The notes beneath the pieces were generated by a model that searched no databases, was not told the origin of the DNA, and saw only the letters and a program-made list of their open reading frames with translations. From the NCBI RefSeq assembly GCF_030867145.1, contig NC_134414.1, positions 62,345,397 through 62,409,396 on the forward strand: a DNA stretch of 64,000 bases, written 5' to 3'. The DNA comes from Opisthocomus hoazin (Eukaryota; Chordata; Aves; Opisthocomiformes; Opisthocomidae). Of this stretch, positions 38,491 to 51,870 are shown one piece after another. Within the stretch, counting starts at the first letter, position 1. Each line of letters opens with the position of its first letter. A program made the translations under genes and the position numbers.

Positions 38491-41424
38491 CTTAAGATGC
38501 AGTTCTGATTGCTCCTCGGAAAGCAATACATTACCTTCCCTATAAAAGCTTTTGCATATTTATCCATCTTCCCTTTGCTTTGGTACCTTAGCTACATTCT
38601 AGCCACAAAGAGCCAATACACACTCAAAAATCTATTTCTTTACATTTGGACAAAGGCAGATTTTAATCTTTTAAACAGTGTGCAAAGCTAGAAGATGGAG
38701 AGCAGACTTAATCTTCATTCCTACAGCAGAATTTTATGTAATTCCGTATTACAAATAACACTTGGCAATTCTTGTACCTATGTTCCATATATATGTGAGA
38801 AAACCCCTTAGTTCTTTGAAACCGTTTTTCAGCAGAACAGGAAAACAATTACAGCAAAATTTTAAAATTATTCATACCACAGCTGTGCAAATAAGAACTG
38901 ATTATCATAGCTGTTTTAGTGTGAATAGAGGAAGTGATTAATGAAGGCTTCTCAGTAACATGCAAATGTTTTATGGTGTAAGTCACAATGAGCTATGCCT
39001 ATTTAATAGAAGCAGTAGCAATAAGTGAAAATAAGTTGAGCTTCATCAGCGTATTCAGTTAGCTGAAAATAAAACTTTATTTTTTAACGGATTGGAAACA
39101 ATTTTTGAGCTGAAAGGCTCCCTTTCTCCCTAACTTGGAGGTAATGTAAATGTCACACACTAGTCAAAAGGTATACCTGTTATCTGGTTATTAATTGACA
39201 GCCTCCTGAGCAGTAACTCTTGGCATCCTTTTATCTTGCTGTGAGACTGGAGGCCGATCTCTTCAGAACCTGTCAATGTCACTCCTCTGTCAGGCATTTG
39301 AAGTGCTTCACTGAAGAGATTGAGGCTGCTCTTCGTCCATTCCATTGAACATAAAGATCGACCTGGGTTATGCGATTAGCATATCTCAATATAACGGTAT
39401 TATGTAATAAACAATGCAAAATATATTTCATAGTCCGTTAGCTCTTCATTTTGATTTACAGGGATGAGCAAGTGAAAGGAAAGATGGATGCAGAAGTAAA
39501 ATAAGCTTGGTTTCACCAGCTCACAGAAGCTGCTCAGTGGCAACTTTCTGGCTATCAGAATTTATGCTGCTTTGCTACGCCTACACGTGCAGCTGCAGTG
39601 ACAGTAAACGGCTCTCTTCCAGTATGCTTCTCTTTCAAACTTTTATCAAAAAAAAAAGAAAAGAAATTGAAGCAACATTTTGTTTTGTAAAATAATCATA
39701 GAAGTTACAGCCTCTTATTTAAGATGACCCACCTCAGACTTGTAAAGAATACACTTCCCGGGCCAGATCAACAAACTTCCTACAAATCTCTGGGCATGTC
39801 TGTACTGCAGAGTGAAAAACAGTAAAATCTGGCCATAATGGGAAATGCAGCCTCATTAGGATACACCACCTCGAGTTCTTAAGCAATGCCACTGCTCTGC
39901 TGTGCCAACAGGACAACAGGGTCGTATTGATTTCTGGACCGTACTGGCTCCTACCATGCCAAATCTGAGCAAATGACTGTACCAATGGACAAAAATGGGG
40001 CTTATCTTTAACATGGTGGGTTTTCTGACTCTGACTATGCAAAATCTTAGCTTACTGGATCAAGCTCATCATGTAACATGAGTTGGCACGTCTGATGCCC
40101 AATTAACCCTGACTGTTAGTTGATGTGATTTTATAATCATTCTCTTCTTTACAGAACCCTGTGAGGTTGTCAGGTGTTGAAAAAAAGAGTGGGTTTCCTT
40201 CTTTCCCTAATTGTAACTTGTGAATCTCACTATGTACTCCATGAAAGGAACACAGGTGATACACCGGTGATGCAAAGTTAGCCTAAGATGTACAATAAGG
40301 CTATTAAATCACCATTGTTAATGATTCAAATAATAGCCACATACTTGTATTTTAGACATGGTTTGTCTCATGCAAATGTTTGGGAGATTATAACTTCAGT
40401 AGATAGAATATTTATAAATAAAAAGTACTAAGTTGAATGTTTTGACATTAATTCATAAGCTTGGCACATTTCTGCACATATGCTGTTGCACTGTGTGCAA
40501 CAACATCAAAAAAGACTTTGGTGTGAAGGTACAGGGGCATTCACTGAGCAAATGCAGTATTTCCCAGAACAGAGGAGCAGGATTTGTCTCGTAGGCCTAT
40601 CGTGTATGAATCAAAAGGTGCTATTGCTACATGCAAGGTGGAAAATACAAAGGTAAAATACCTGTCCAACGAAGTATACCAGTGATTTTTCCTTTTTAGT
40701 CAGGTCAGTGAGCAGAGTTCTGAATCCTTTCCAGGATACCGTAGAAAACATAAGAAGTTGGAAAATTAGCCAGTAAGTCCTGAATGTGCACTCAGGCAAG
40801 TCCCCTTTGACAGAAGTGGGGGCTGCAGGACCACAACATACTGTCTTACTTCAAGCCAAATGCAGTTTTTCTTTGAAGAAACTCTTGTATCCTTTTCAAA
40901 CTGGTTTAGAATCGCAGTTGTCTTTTCACCTGTGGAGCTTTCTGTGCAGACTGCACCATCCTCCAGTAAAGGTCTACGCTGGGAGGCAGGGCAGGCTGTT
41001 CAACGCAGCAGATCCTGGCTTGGGCTCAACTACAGACTTGGCAGGAGCGAGGAACCGTGGCCACGCAAGGAAGTGCGTGCTCCTAAAGAGGAGACTTCTT
41101 CTGCAGTAATTCTCTGTTCCCGGCTGCGTGTGGAGCAGTGTTCGGGCCACAGCAGAAGCTGGGGGCCGGGACCAGCTGGCTGGCCGGCTGCGTGTGGCAG
41201 AGCAGCTGGCAGGAGAGATCTCCTGTCTTTGGGAATCCTATCCCTCACTTCCCACTGAGTGTCCTGCTAGTGCACCTCTGATGCAGGAAAGAAAAATATA
41301 ATGCACTTCTTAAAGGATGCTCCCCTCTGCATGATATCAGTCTGATTTCCAGACTCTAATTTCAGAGAGCGGTGACGCTTAGGATTGCACCCTGTCTTTT
41401 GTGCAGCTGGGATTCTTGACTGGA

Positions 41425-41535
41425 CAAAGTGCTGAGCAACCTGAGGTAGCTATGAAGCTGGTTTTGGTTTTGGCATAGGGAGAACAAAATGACCTCCAGC
41501 GCGCACTTCCAACCTAAACTATCCTGTGACTCCTA
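41425..41535 (+). mobile_element. CR1 3' tail fragment
   Basis: Plus-strand CR1 terminus recognised from AATGACCTCCAGCGCGCACT followed by TCCAACCTAAACTATCCTGT. Very short; the 5' edge is approximate. Confidence 0.65.
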
Positions 41536-44500
41536 AGTGTAATTAATTTTAATTAAAGCTTTATGTAGCTGAAGCAAAACAGAACAAGCCATGCTGCTTT
41601 ATTGTGTGAAATGCAAAGGATATTTTTCCAGTGGAACAAATTCCAGTGCTGCTTTTCAGATTTTGCTGTGTCCCTTCTCATCAGTCTGTCATTTTGGTAA
41701 TGTTAGTAGCAAACTAGTAGATAGGTTTCTCGTCTGTCAGGGCTCATTTCAACTCACTTCCCAAATTTGAAAAAGAATACTTATGGACAAGTCAACTAAA
41801 GCTATTCCTTCAAATAATTTATGCTGATTATCTTTAGAGAGAACATAAAAGTATTACTTTTGAAAGATGCAAATGAATATTTTATGTCATTTTCAGTTAA
41901 TCTGAGTATATAAAATTTTCAATTTTTATGACTTTTACACAAAGCTAATTACAATCCCTTGTGAAGACAGCTTTAAAAATCAATGTAAAAAATAACAGTT
42001 ACACATAAATGAAAGAGAAGCAAAAAGTGCAGCCACAAGCTATTACACATCTAATGAAATTTGATTTATTGCTGAAGTCTTCTATTACCTTCTATTATTA
42101 AACCATAAAGAAGGTCCCCTAAGTTTAATCTGAACTGGAAAAGACACATTCACGTGCACATATATATGACATTCCAGGCAAATATATACACTAAAGGAAT
42201 ATTGTGAGAGTTAAAGCTCCCAGAAGAAAATTTAAAATGATGATTTCCACAACTCTGAAGTCAGCATGATGTATCTGTCAATAAATTATAAAACGTGTGC
42301 TTTAAAATGTTCATTAACTGTGGAAAAGACAGGAATTACAGTTTTTTAGCACTAGAACATACACATATAAATTCAATCCTAGGTATTAGCCTAGCACATT
42401 TCTTTGGTTCCAATGATACTAGCCACTCAAAAATCCAAGGAAGTACAGTCCCAGAGAAATACGTGGTCACTGAACACTCAAGTAACTGCAAAGTTTTGGT
42501 TTATATCTGTATATGAAGAGATTCAAATATGCATATTTCTGGAGCTTTGCACCTGTGTATTGAAGTGATTGCACATAATTAGAAATGTGATTATCAAATA
42601 TGTTTTCACATACCGCATATAATTAGACTTACAGAAACACACTACATTTAGAATATTTTAATGTAGATAAACTTTGAGGGCAAAAATGAAGTGTTATTAA
42701 CGAAATGCAAATTGTTTAACCCTTAATGTGCTAACTTCTGCTAATGGTATCTCCTGTATCCTTGCGCTTGTACAGGGGTTCCCAGCCGTGCAAGTTCACC
42801 ACTGCAGTGAGGTAAGAGCCGGTGGGATGTGCCATGCAGGCTTTTTTACCCCTCCCTAGTGCTGCTGGAGCAGGGATGTGCAGTTCCAGGCTAGGGGACA
42901 CTGAAGACGCAGGAAGAAAAAGAAAGCAACAGGATTAATGCTAGATGTATGCTGTCTTGATGCATACTCTTTTGAATATCTTTGTCACTGAAATAAAACG
43001 GTCATGCATCTAGACATATTTGGTTAACCTCTAAGATTATAGACAGGTATACATGGTAGTCACATATAGCTAATATCTCATCTTAAAGCAAGGGAAAATT
43101 ATGTTTATCTATTAGTTTGTAATAAAGCTAGGTTTCTGACTCGAAATGCCGGCCTTATTTTGGTTTTCTGTTATCCTTTGATTGTGACTTCCTAGATCAA
43201 ATTAAATTAAATCAGATGTATGCTGCCTGCACTGGTTATTCACATTTGTTAAACTGCTGTTCATACTATAATTTTGATAACTCTGACAGTTATCGTAAAC
43301 AATTTACTGTATTAGGCTGGTATACTTAGGCCTTCTGAAAGGGTTAAGATTAAATGATAGGTCTACTCTCTGATACTAAAGAATGAAAAATGAAATCCTG
43401 CCTGCTAGAGGCCCCAGAAAACTTTTCCAAAAGAGGCTTTCTTAAAGTCTTTCCAAAAGAAAGTGTAAGGTCCTATTTTCTCCACATTTTTTCTATAAAC
43501 TTGGGGTTCTCAAGCACTTCATTAAAGGAATGCAATTATAAAATCTCTGGACAACTCATATCCTACTGTTTCTTAGCAGTTGGGAGAGGGGATGATAATG
43601 ATGTAAAAAACATCTATTTAATAAAAAAGTTTTACAGCATGTGAATTTTTATGTTAAAAAGCTCAACTGAGAATATTTTAATAGCTGTTAATTCAGTTAT
43701 GCTTGCTGTCTTCTCTTACCAGTGCAATTCTTACTCTTTTTCAGCTCTCCTTTTGCCACAAAATGATGTACAATGTTGGTAGTTTGTAGGTACATGCTTT
43801 TCCTCACTAAACCAGTTCAACTTCAGGTGCCCTTAGACCTCTTGTCCAAACAAGCTCCTTTGACCAACCTGTATTTTGACCTCCTTTTCTGCCAGCTGGA
43901 GAATTATCCCCCCCACTTTTTGCTGATTCTTAATCCAAACAAACACTCAAGCAATCTTCACCTCAGTTCTCCCTCTGAGTATACAGTTTATTAATCTCAA
44001 ACCTGTCACAGTGTTGAACAATTTTTCTTCCTTCTCATATATCTTACCTGGTCGTTGGTCTGTCACAGACAGACTGCAAGGCCAACAGATCCTTCCCTCT
44101 GCTGAGGGTTAGGTGAACTATTCGTATCTTGACATTTGCTGGCACAATTTGCCATTATATAAAATTCCCACTTCTTACCGTAATAACAGTTCCTAGCATA
44201 CTTTAATCTAAGATCATAAGATAAATTAGTGCTGGAGGCAGATGTCTCAAACCAAGACTTCAAACTGAGTATGAGTATCTAACCCGTCATCTACAGTACT
44301 ATTAACTTTTCTGCACTGTAACATTTTATAGGTCAGCCAGATTTGAGGTAATAAGGGTAATTCCACTGCAACTCCAGCTGTGAAATAACTTACATCTCTT
44401 CATAACTAAACCTGAATTCCTCTCAGCATTTTCCAGAAGTCCAGCTGAACTTTCGACTGATTTCACTGATCTTGGTAGGATAATTTAGAGAATAAATATT

Positions 44501-47500
44501 ACCATTCATACAATTTATGAAGACACAAAAAGACAACGTTAAATCTTTGTATGGCTATACGTTAGGGAAGAATCACTGATTACATGCCTTTAGGTGCTTC
44601 TTATGGAACGACAGGTGAATACGAAAGAGTCAAGAAAAATCCCCAAACAAAAGTTGGAGTCCTTCTCAGAAGGGGCTGAATTGTTCTAAAAAATCCTGTA
44701 GCAGCACATAAAAAAAAAGCACCGTTCTTGAATTCAAACTTCAAAGTACCCAGGTTGGCTTGCTGAAATGAATCCAAGAAAGGTCTAGTAAGAAATAGTG
44801 GCAACCTAGGAAGCTATAACGGCTCTGAGTTTGCTGTGATTTTCAGTAAGGACTTGGAGGTCGGTTGGAAAAGAAAGGTTCAGATTTGCAGACAGCTGTG
44901 AAAGCCAGATAGGGGTGCTAGAAGTTGAGCCTGAACTACCATTTGCAATACTTTTCTCCATTTTCCGTCTGTATCCCACAGAGATCAGATGAAAGAGATG
45001 AAAGAGTCTGAGATCAAATACTACAGAAATATTTTTTTCCATCTTGGAGAGGGAAACTTCTTGGAAGATTTTATGTTGTAGCTATTGAGCCTTTTTTGAT
45101 TTTGTTTTGCTTTTTTGTTTTTGCTGTTTTTATACATCACATCCCAAAGCTGAAAAGAAGGGGGCAGAGGCCTAGTGGATCATTTCTAATATTACTTCAG
45201 ATTTATTTCTCACATGACACTAAAGTTTCTAGACTTTATACAAAGTTGTGGTGGGAATTTGGATCAAGTTAGACCATGTCTACCCATAGCACATCTAAAA
45301 GTCAGTCCTGAAGCAAAAGACAAGATATGGCCTGAAAAAAAGTTTGAAACCTTAGTAATTGTCTTCTAGACACAAGCAGAGGTACTCAAGATAAACTACT
45401 GGTGGGATAAACTATGTTTGATGGGGACTTGCAGATTAAGATCCCCTGAAACGAAGCAAAAGGTTTTCATGTGATAGTAGGAGGAAGAAAATATTGCTGT
45501 GATGTGTATCACCAGGTGGCAGTGTTACACAGTCTTGCAATTCCTATACATTATGAGAAATTTTGGGATCTTGGGAGGAAAACTGATAGGGATATACATC
45601 AGTTATGGCTAGGTGGAAGGAAGCATGTAGCAGTTTCAGAAGAGACAGATTTCTCTCTGCGTTGAAGTCCCTGATCACAATCAGTTCTTTGGAGGAAGTT
45701 ACAATGGGGGAACTCGGGCATTGACTTGGACACCTTAATCCTTAAACAAGGGAATTTATTGCATCCTGTTAGAGTGTTCGTTACTGGGAAAAGCGAAAGA
45801 CCATATGCAAATGCAGTAGCATCCTTCACATGATTGACAGTGACTGAGTCTGTAGCATTTCTTCTTGTACCCGAATCTGGAAAAATAAATGTAGATGTGG
45901 TACGGATGATATGCCTTTGACCTGTGATAAGTCCACAAAAGCTGCTCTACACTCTAGAGTTTGCATCATAAATATTGCAGGATTCACAAGGCTGAGGGCT
46001 GCAAGGAATGTGTGTAAGTGTGTCTAAGTTTGTCGGAACGGAAATGGGAGAGCAATTTGCTGTGTCTGTCCTGCTAAATGCTTTCCTCAGGCTGTCTTCA
46101 CGTTGCAGATTCCAGTTGTAGAGAGCGTGCACAAACAGCCCTGGGATTACAAAAGAAACACCCTGCATTTAATACTCTTTGCCTTCTCCCTTTGGTGCAG
46201 GACCAGCATTTGCTGGCAGTCATTTGATATTGCAGCCTGCAATAACTGGAATATTTGTAACTCCACTCGAAGTTATCTTCCCACTCACCGGCTCTGCTTG
46301 GTATTTTGTGCAGCTGCACAGGTCTTTTCAACAGCAGCCAGAGGCTCCTTGGCTGATTTGCAGCCACTGGTCATCCCTCGCGTCCTGCTTGCTACAGCTC
46401 TGACGATAGCTGGATACCAGCAAGGCTCGCCATTGCTTGTCCCTGGTGCCACCCCATTCTCCAGGCAGCGGACTCCAGTAAGCCCCGTAAGTGGTCCTAC
46501 CTGCCAGGGATTTTCTTTGCTAGCTAATGTACTGTAACTTCAGCCTGAGTTTTGTAAGGTAAGTTGGCTATGCCACAGCACAAAAGGCAAGAGAGAATGC
46601 AGATTTTTCTTCCTTAAATTAAAGACTGCAAACGCTCAGTGGCATTGTCTACGTTAGTAAACTAAACACATTCAGGAACTGTCTTGGATACTGAGGCCAC
46701 ATAGCGTGCCATGGTCTGACCTACATCGAAGCTGTAATCTCGGTGACTCGGTGCTGCTTGGGAATGATTTCTGGAATGGTTTGACTCCCAAACCATGTTG
46801 AGGAGGTGTTTGGGAGAGTGCTATTTGACACATGCCTGGTTAGAGCATTTTCTCATTCTTTACTCTGCTAGATGAACATGTTGCAAAGCGCAGGAGTGAT
46901 CCGAGGTGGTGGTTCACTTGATACACACTGTGAATCTAAGAACTGGCTGCAATGGTGCAAGAGCAAAAGATGACCAAGTTTATGTGGTAGAAAGGAGATC
47001 TACCTACAAATACCTAGTTTTGTCACTGATCTAAAAAATCTAGCACAAAGTTTTCAGAAATGTTCCTTTTTCAGGAAACTATCTTCCCAACAACTGTAGC
47101 AAAAAAAAAAAAAATAAAAAAAAATTGTAATATTTCTATGAGCAGTTATATAGTTTTAAACAAAAGAAAAAATAGTAGAACGCTTGAAGTGATTTAAGAT
47201 GCTCTGGTTGTCCTAGGTCATTGTCTTACATGGGTGGAGTTACGAATATTCAAAGCAGAATGTAGCTGATTCTTTCTCTCGTAGGGAAAACATGCAGCAA
47301 TGTGTAAGGAATGACTTCCAGAAGCCACTGCATATGGACTGGCACAGACAAGACATTGACTGCAAACATTGCTTCTATATTCTCTGCGTTCTGACTAAAG
47401 GAAATAAAAGGGGGTCCTAGGTTTAATAAAGTTATGACATCCAGAAAAAGAATGGCAAGCAGAAGTGAAAATTAACAAGCCTTATAATGAGTTGCAGCTT

Positions 47501-50500
47501 TACAAGAAGGTGGGCTGGTGACAGTATCACGCACAAACTGCTTTAAAAGGAAGAATACAGCACTCAGCGTACCATTGAAATAGAAGGTTCAGTAAGAGCA
47601 CATGCTAAAATTTAATCTGACAAAAATAAGGGAGGTTTATACTATAAGCCTTGGAACAAATTAATCCAGAGAGATGACTGAAGTTAACATGAGTTTATTA
47701 ATTTAACAATTTTTATCTTTGTCACAAGGGAGAGAGCTGCGACTTGCTGTACAATGAAAAATTGGTTTATTGGAAATCTCAACTGGCTAGAAGTGTTGAA
47801 ACAGCTCAGGTCAAGCGGTGATAAATAATTTAAAGAAACCAGTGTGAGGTAGGTGTCACTTTAATTTTACATTAACAGATCTATTAGATGTTAACCTTGT
47901 CAGACAGGTAATTGCTAAATGAAATCATACTTTTCTACCTTTGGTTCATAATATCATTTGCTTACTCATGCATTTTGTACAAACCTTGATGTTGGCACTG
48001 ACACTGCTTCACGTGCCCGTTGCTTCAGACTAGCAAATATTGTATTGACCTTTAAAATAAATGGTAAGTATGCCAATTTTTATTTTTAGCAACTCGGAAA
48101 ATGGGTTGAGTGTTACCTTGGAATTGGAAAGGAGAAGGGACACACTGTGTTGGAATTTTAAAATAATTTTGTGTGCACATTTTCACAGGTCAGCATGTCT
48201 CTGGTAGACATGACAGTGGAGTTGGCATGTAAATTTTAACAGGTGAAGGTATTCTGCCTGAAATTGTTACGAGGAATAGGTAATTTGAGGATTACTTTAT
48301 TCGAATGCTTGGTGAATTCTGACTTATATGCTGACAGCATGGGATCTTGGAGAATTGATAAGTTAGAAATAAGAGATTCCTAAGTCTTGCTTGTAATTGT
48401 TTTCTTTTGAAATCCACAGAAACAACATAAATTTTTTAAGAGTATCTCAAAACTAGCTTGTAACTGACTTTGGACTTTCCTTGCAGTTAACCTCTCTCTG
48501 GAGATTTACAGATGAGTTACAGTTGAAATGGAAAATGTTGGGATTGAACAGTGTTTGCAACTTCTAGGGCTTCGTTTTGAACCTAGTTGTGTTCCCATTA
48601 AATCAATGGAAGCATGACCATGTTTGAAATGACCCTTATCATCACTTCATCGATGTTAATGAGTTACAGCCATTGACTTCTAAAGAAACTAACTGATTTT
48701 ATCACAGCTTAATCTCACAGGGCCTTGCACAGTAACGTGGACCTCTAGAAAGAGAACATAAAATGCTACCAAATGAAAATGCTACTGGATGAAAATGCTG
48801 CTTTCTTTGTGTGGGGATGTTTTGGCTCTGCTGACTATCGTGAGACTCAGGTTCACTCTGGAGACTCCAACTCTTCTTCAAACTAGGGCGACGTGCGGTA
48901 TAACTTGGGGTGTAACTGCACGCCCTGTATGCAGTTGGGAAGAACTGGGTGGGGGTTGTATGTGCCGTGGGTTGTGACTCTGCGTAAAGCATGGCCTGCA
49001 AACTGTCATTAAGAATATTAAAATTTGTAAGTAAAAGCCTGTCTTTGAAAGCTGCATGAACACATTAATTCATATGGGCCTGCAAGTACTTTTTGCTAGT
49101 TTCAGAAGAATGAGAGTTAAAAGTCAAGTTTTTAATCTAAACTTCATTATAAATATTTTTTACTTCTCTTGTATGTCCTTTCTGTCCAGTAAAAAATATT
49201 TTTTGCCAGTCTTCATGAGCGAGTAACTGTCTTGAGCAAGTTTAAATAAATAAGAATTTTAAATTTAACTGAAATTCACAATTTATCTGTTTAGCAAATT
49301 TAGCTTTGATCTCCTTTTCATGGAGATGAAGGTACAGTGTCAACAATCTGGTCTTTAATGAGAAAATCTTAAATTATAATAACATTTCTGTATCTTACTA
49401 AAAGCATTATGAGGGATACTTCAGTCTAAATCCTTTAGGTGTGCTTTTATTACAAATATGAATTTACCCACACAAGCCTTGCTAGTGCTATTCTGTTACG
49501 GAAACAAGGCTATATTTAATGTTGCTTTTTTTTCTTTTTGCAATGGTTGCTTGTTAGGTAATGAATAGGCTGAGGTGAGAACAAAATGCTTCTGTATCTT
49601 ACATGTATAAATATTTACATTTTTCTAGGATAGGCTTCCTGTCACCTCATAAAAGAGAGAGGTTAAAAGGCAACCTCATTAACTCCACTCGTGGGAGGCA
49701 CAGGGAATTTTAAATCAGGTGTGCATGGTAATGGGCAAAGCAGAGCAGAGAGTCAGGTCTCCCTAGAGAGAAGATGGATGCTCTGCTTCTCTTGCGGGCA
49801 AAGAACACGGTGGTTTTCCAAGACAGAAGGGCTGTTTTCCACTTTGGTAAGAGGGAGTGGGTGCACACCTCTTCTCGTTACAGGAAAATGACTGCGCAGG
49901 TTCGTTTGACACCAGACTCTGCATTTTCTTCTGCCAGAGGATGGAGGGACCGGGCTCCCAGTACCATGGTGTGTGTGTCTGTACAAGGGTGAATTGCACT
50001 AGGTAACCCATGGCGTTCCCCTCACAAAATTCCACTAGAGAGAAAGGTGCATCTCTTTTGGCATCTTGGCAAGACCCAAGAATTGGCTCCTCTTAGCCTT
50101 GTCCCAGCGTAATACCTTCACAGTGCCGTGGGACCCTGGAAATGTTCACATGTGGGTGGTGTGGTCGTGTGTTTGCCGTCGGGTGGTGTATGCCGTCGGT
50201 CTTGTGGTTGCAACCATTGGCACATCTCACAACATTTAGAGGTCTGCTGCTTTCATTTGGATCATTTTATGGCAGTTTGTGTTATTTCTGGCAAGATTTA
50301 ATGGGAGCTGATACTCTCTTCCAAGAGTCCAAATACTCTTACTTTCTATATAAAGATCTTAAATTTAAAATACGTTGGTATAACTATTTTTTTTTTAAGT
50401 TTTAAAGTTAAATGGCTCATGGGAAGGCACTGCTCTTCTGTTATCAGCCTTGCAGGGGCGAATTTGTCTTTAGAGCTGAGCAAGAATGTTGTTTTAGTGC

Positions 50501-51259
50501 TGTCAGATATCTAATTAATCCCTCAGTAAATAAAGGCATTCTGTAATTAAATAACCGAGATGTGCAATCAGTTTTAACACGCAATGCTTTGCATATTAAT
50601 ATGTTATAATCCAGGAGCTGTACGAGGCTTGTATTTGGCTATGAAGTGTTTGTAACAGACTTTTAAAAATACGGAGAACTTATTTCAGATGAAACAAGTG
50701 GGTTTTTTTGACAAAACTCAGCTAAGTGTGACCTGCAAGCTAAAGATTTGAATGTGTATTAAAATAATAATTTTCAATAGGGGAAACAACGCAGTTTCAG
50801 ACTGAGGATGGCTGTAAATTGGACAAAGGGGCTTGAAAAATCAACTTTTGAAACTTTTAATGAAGTAGCTGCTGGGGAATCGACATTACCGCCTCGGGGA
50901 GACAAAGGTTTCCGCAAAGTCCCTTCAGCATTTGGGACTTTGTGCTTCGAGGACCACAAGAACCAACAGCACTGCAGATCGTTTAATCTCCGGTTAATTA
51001 GTTAATCTGTGTAGCAGCCAGCGTTGTCTGGCCTAGCTGCAAGAAATACTTAAACCACCGGGGTTATACACACGGGCTTGAAACTGCAAGCGGTACAAGA
51101 CGCACCCCCACACCCCCCAAAATCAAAAATCACGGGGCGTTAAGGAGTTTAAAAGGAAAAAGTCACGTTATTCCTCCTGGTCGGGGCGTCACCGCCGTCG
51201 CCTCAGCCTCCGGCCGCCCTACACCACAGGCGCAGCCCGCTCACCTGGCGGCGCCGCTC

Positions 51260-51530
51260 CGTCAATCTCATTGGCTGCCTTCCGCTCCGCCCCCGGCGCC
51301 TCATTGGCTGCTTCCGCCTCCCCCCCCCCTACCCGCGCGCCGTCGGTCTCCGTCCGGTACCCCAAGAGGAGCGAGTAGCGACTCCCACCACCCCCGTTTA
51401 CTCGCCGCCCGCTCTAATTGGCGATGAAGCCGGCGTGCTAGGCCCGCCCATTGGCCGCTCGGGCGGCCGGCTTCGCCGCGATTGGCTGGCGGGCGGGACC
51501 CGCCCCGCCCCGCCCCGCCCCGCCGGGGGC
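51260..51530 (+). promoter_or_regulatory. HS6ST3: HS6ST3 promoter: five CCAAT boxes and a GC-box run
   Basis: ATTGG (CCAAT on the other strand, the NF-Y site) occurs five times in one orientation at 51270, 51303, 51417, 51450 and 51481. Start-to-start spacings are 33, 114, 33 and 31 bp. The first two share a 12-bp core, CTCATTGGCTGC. Directly downstream, CCCCG repeats at about 51500-51523 form overlapping Sp1/KLF GC boxes. No TATA box is seen. Role and transcription start are inferred from motif content and position. Confidence 0.7.
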
Positions 51531-51754
51531 CGAGCGGTGTGTTTGGGCTGGAGAGTTGCCGGCGGAGCGGGTTGCGGGAGCTGGTGCTGCCGCGCGGCAG
51601 CGCGTGCCGGGGACGGCGCGAGGCGCTCCCGCCGCGGCGCTCCCCCTTCGCCTCAGCCGCGGGGAGCGGGCGCGGGGTGGCCGCCGCGGGCGGGCCGGGC
51701 CGGGCCGGGCCGAGCGCAGCGCAGCGCAGGGAGCCGCGGCCGCCCGCGAGGACC

Positions 51755-51838
51755 ATGCCGTCGGGAGGGGAGCCGGGCGCCCCTCGGCTGCGGGACCCCA
51801 CCGGGGCGGCCGTCCTGCCGGCGCCCGGCAGCGCCTGA
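51755..51838 (+). promoter_or_regulatory. Upstream ORF in the HS6ST3 5' leader (27 codons)
   Basis: An ATG at 51755 with A at -3 opens a 27-codon frame that stops at TGA 51836-51838, 32 bp before the HS6ST3 ATG and in a different frame. If transcription starts upstream of it, it could reduce translation of the main ORF. Its peptide has no recognised similarity. Confidence 0.5.
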
Positions 51839-51870
51839 GCCCGCGCCGCGCCGCCCCCCGCCGCCTCGCC

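Larger units (their letters stand above)
36299..51170. other. Intergenic region between UGGT2 and HS6ST3
   Basis: About 15 kb between the two divergent genes. The open frames here are short, lack family signatures and are not flanked by consistent splice sites. I see two small CR1 tails (about 38345-38490 and 41425-41535), a 21-bp duplication at 38210, a GC-rich patch at about 41000-41260, a poly-A-rich run near 47101-47125, and AT-rich blocks with homeodomain/POU-like sites at about 38840-39100 and 50480-51000. No protein-coding gene is supported. Confidence 0.75.

Noticed and set aside
42776-42811. 36-bp candidate exon between TTGTACAG and GAG|GTAAGAG in the intergenic region
   Set aside because: Good splice-like edges, but no partner exons, no coding signal and no independent evidence.
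46100-46540. ORFs of 74-144 codons on the plus strand and 89 on the minus strand
   Set aside because: Overlapping frames in both directions, no recognisable domain and no CpG island or splice framework; most likely chance.
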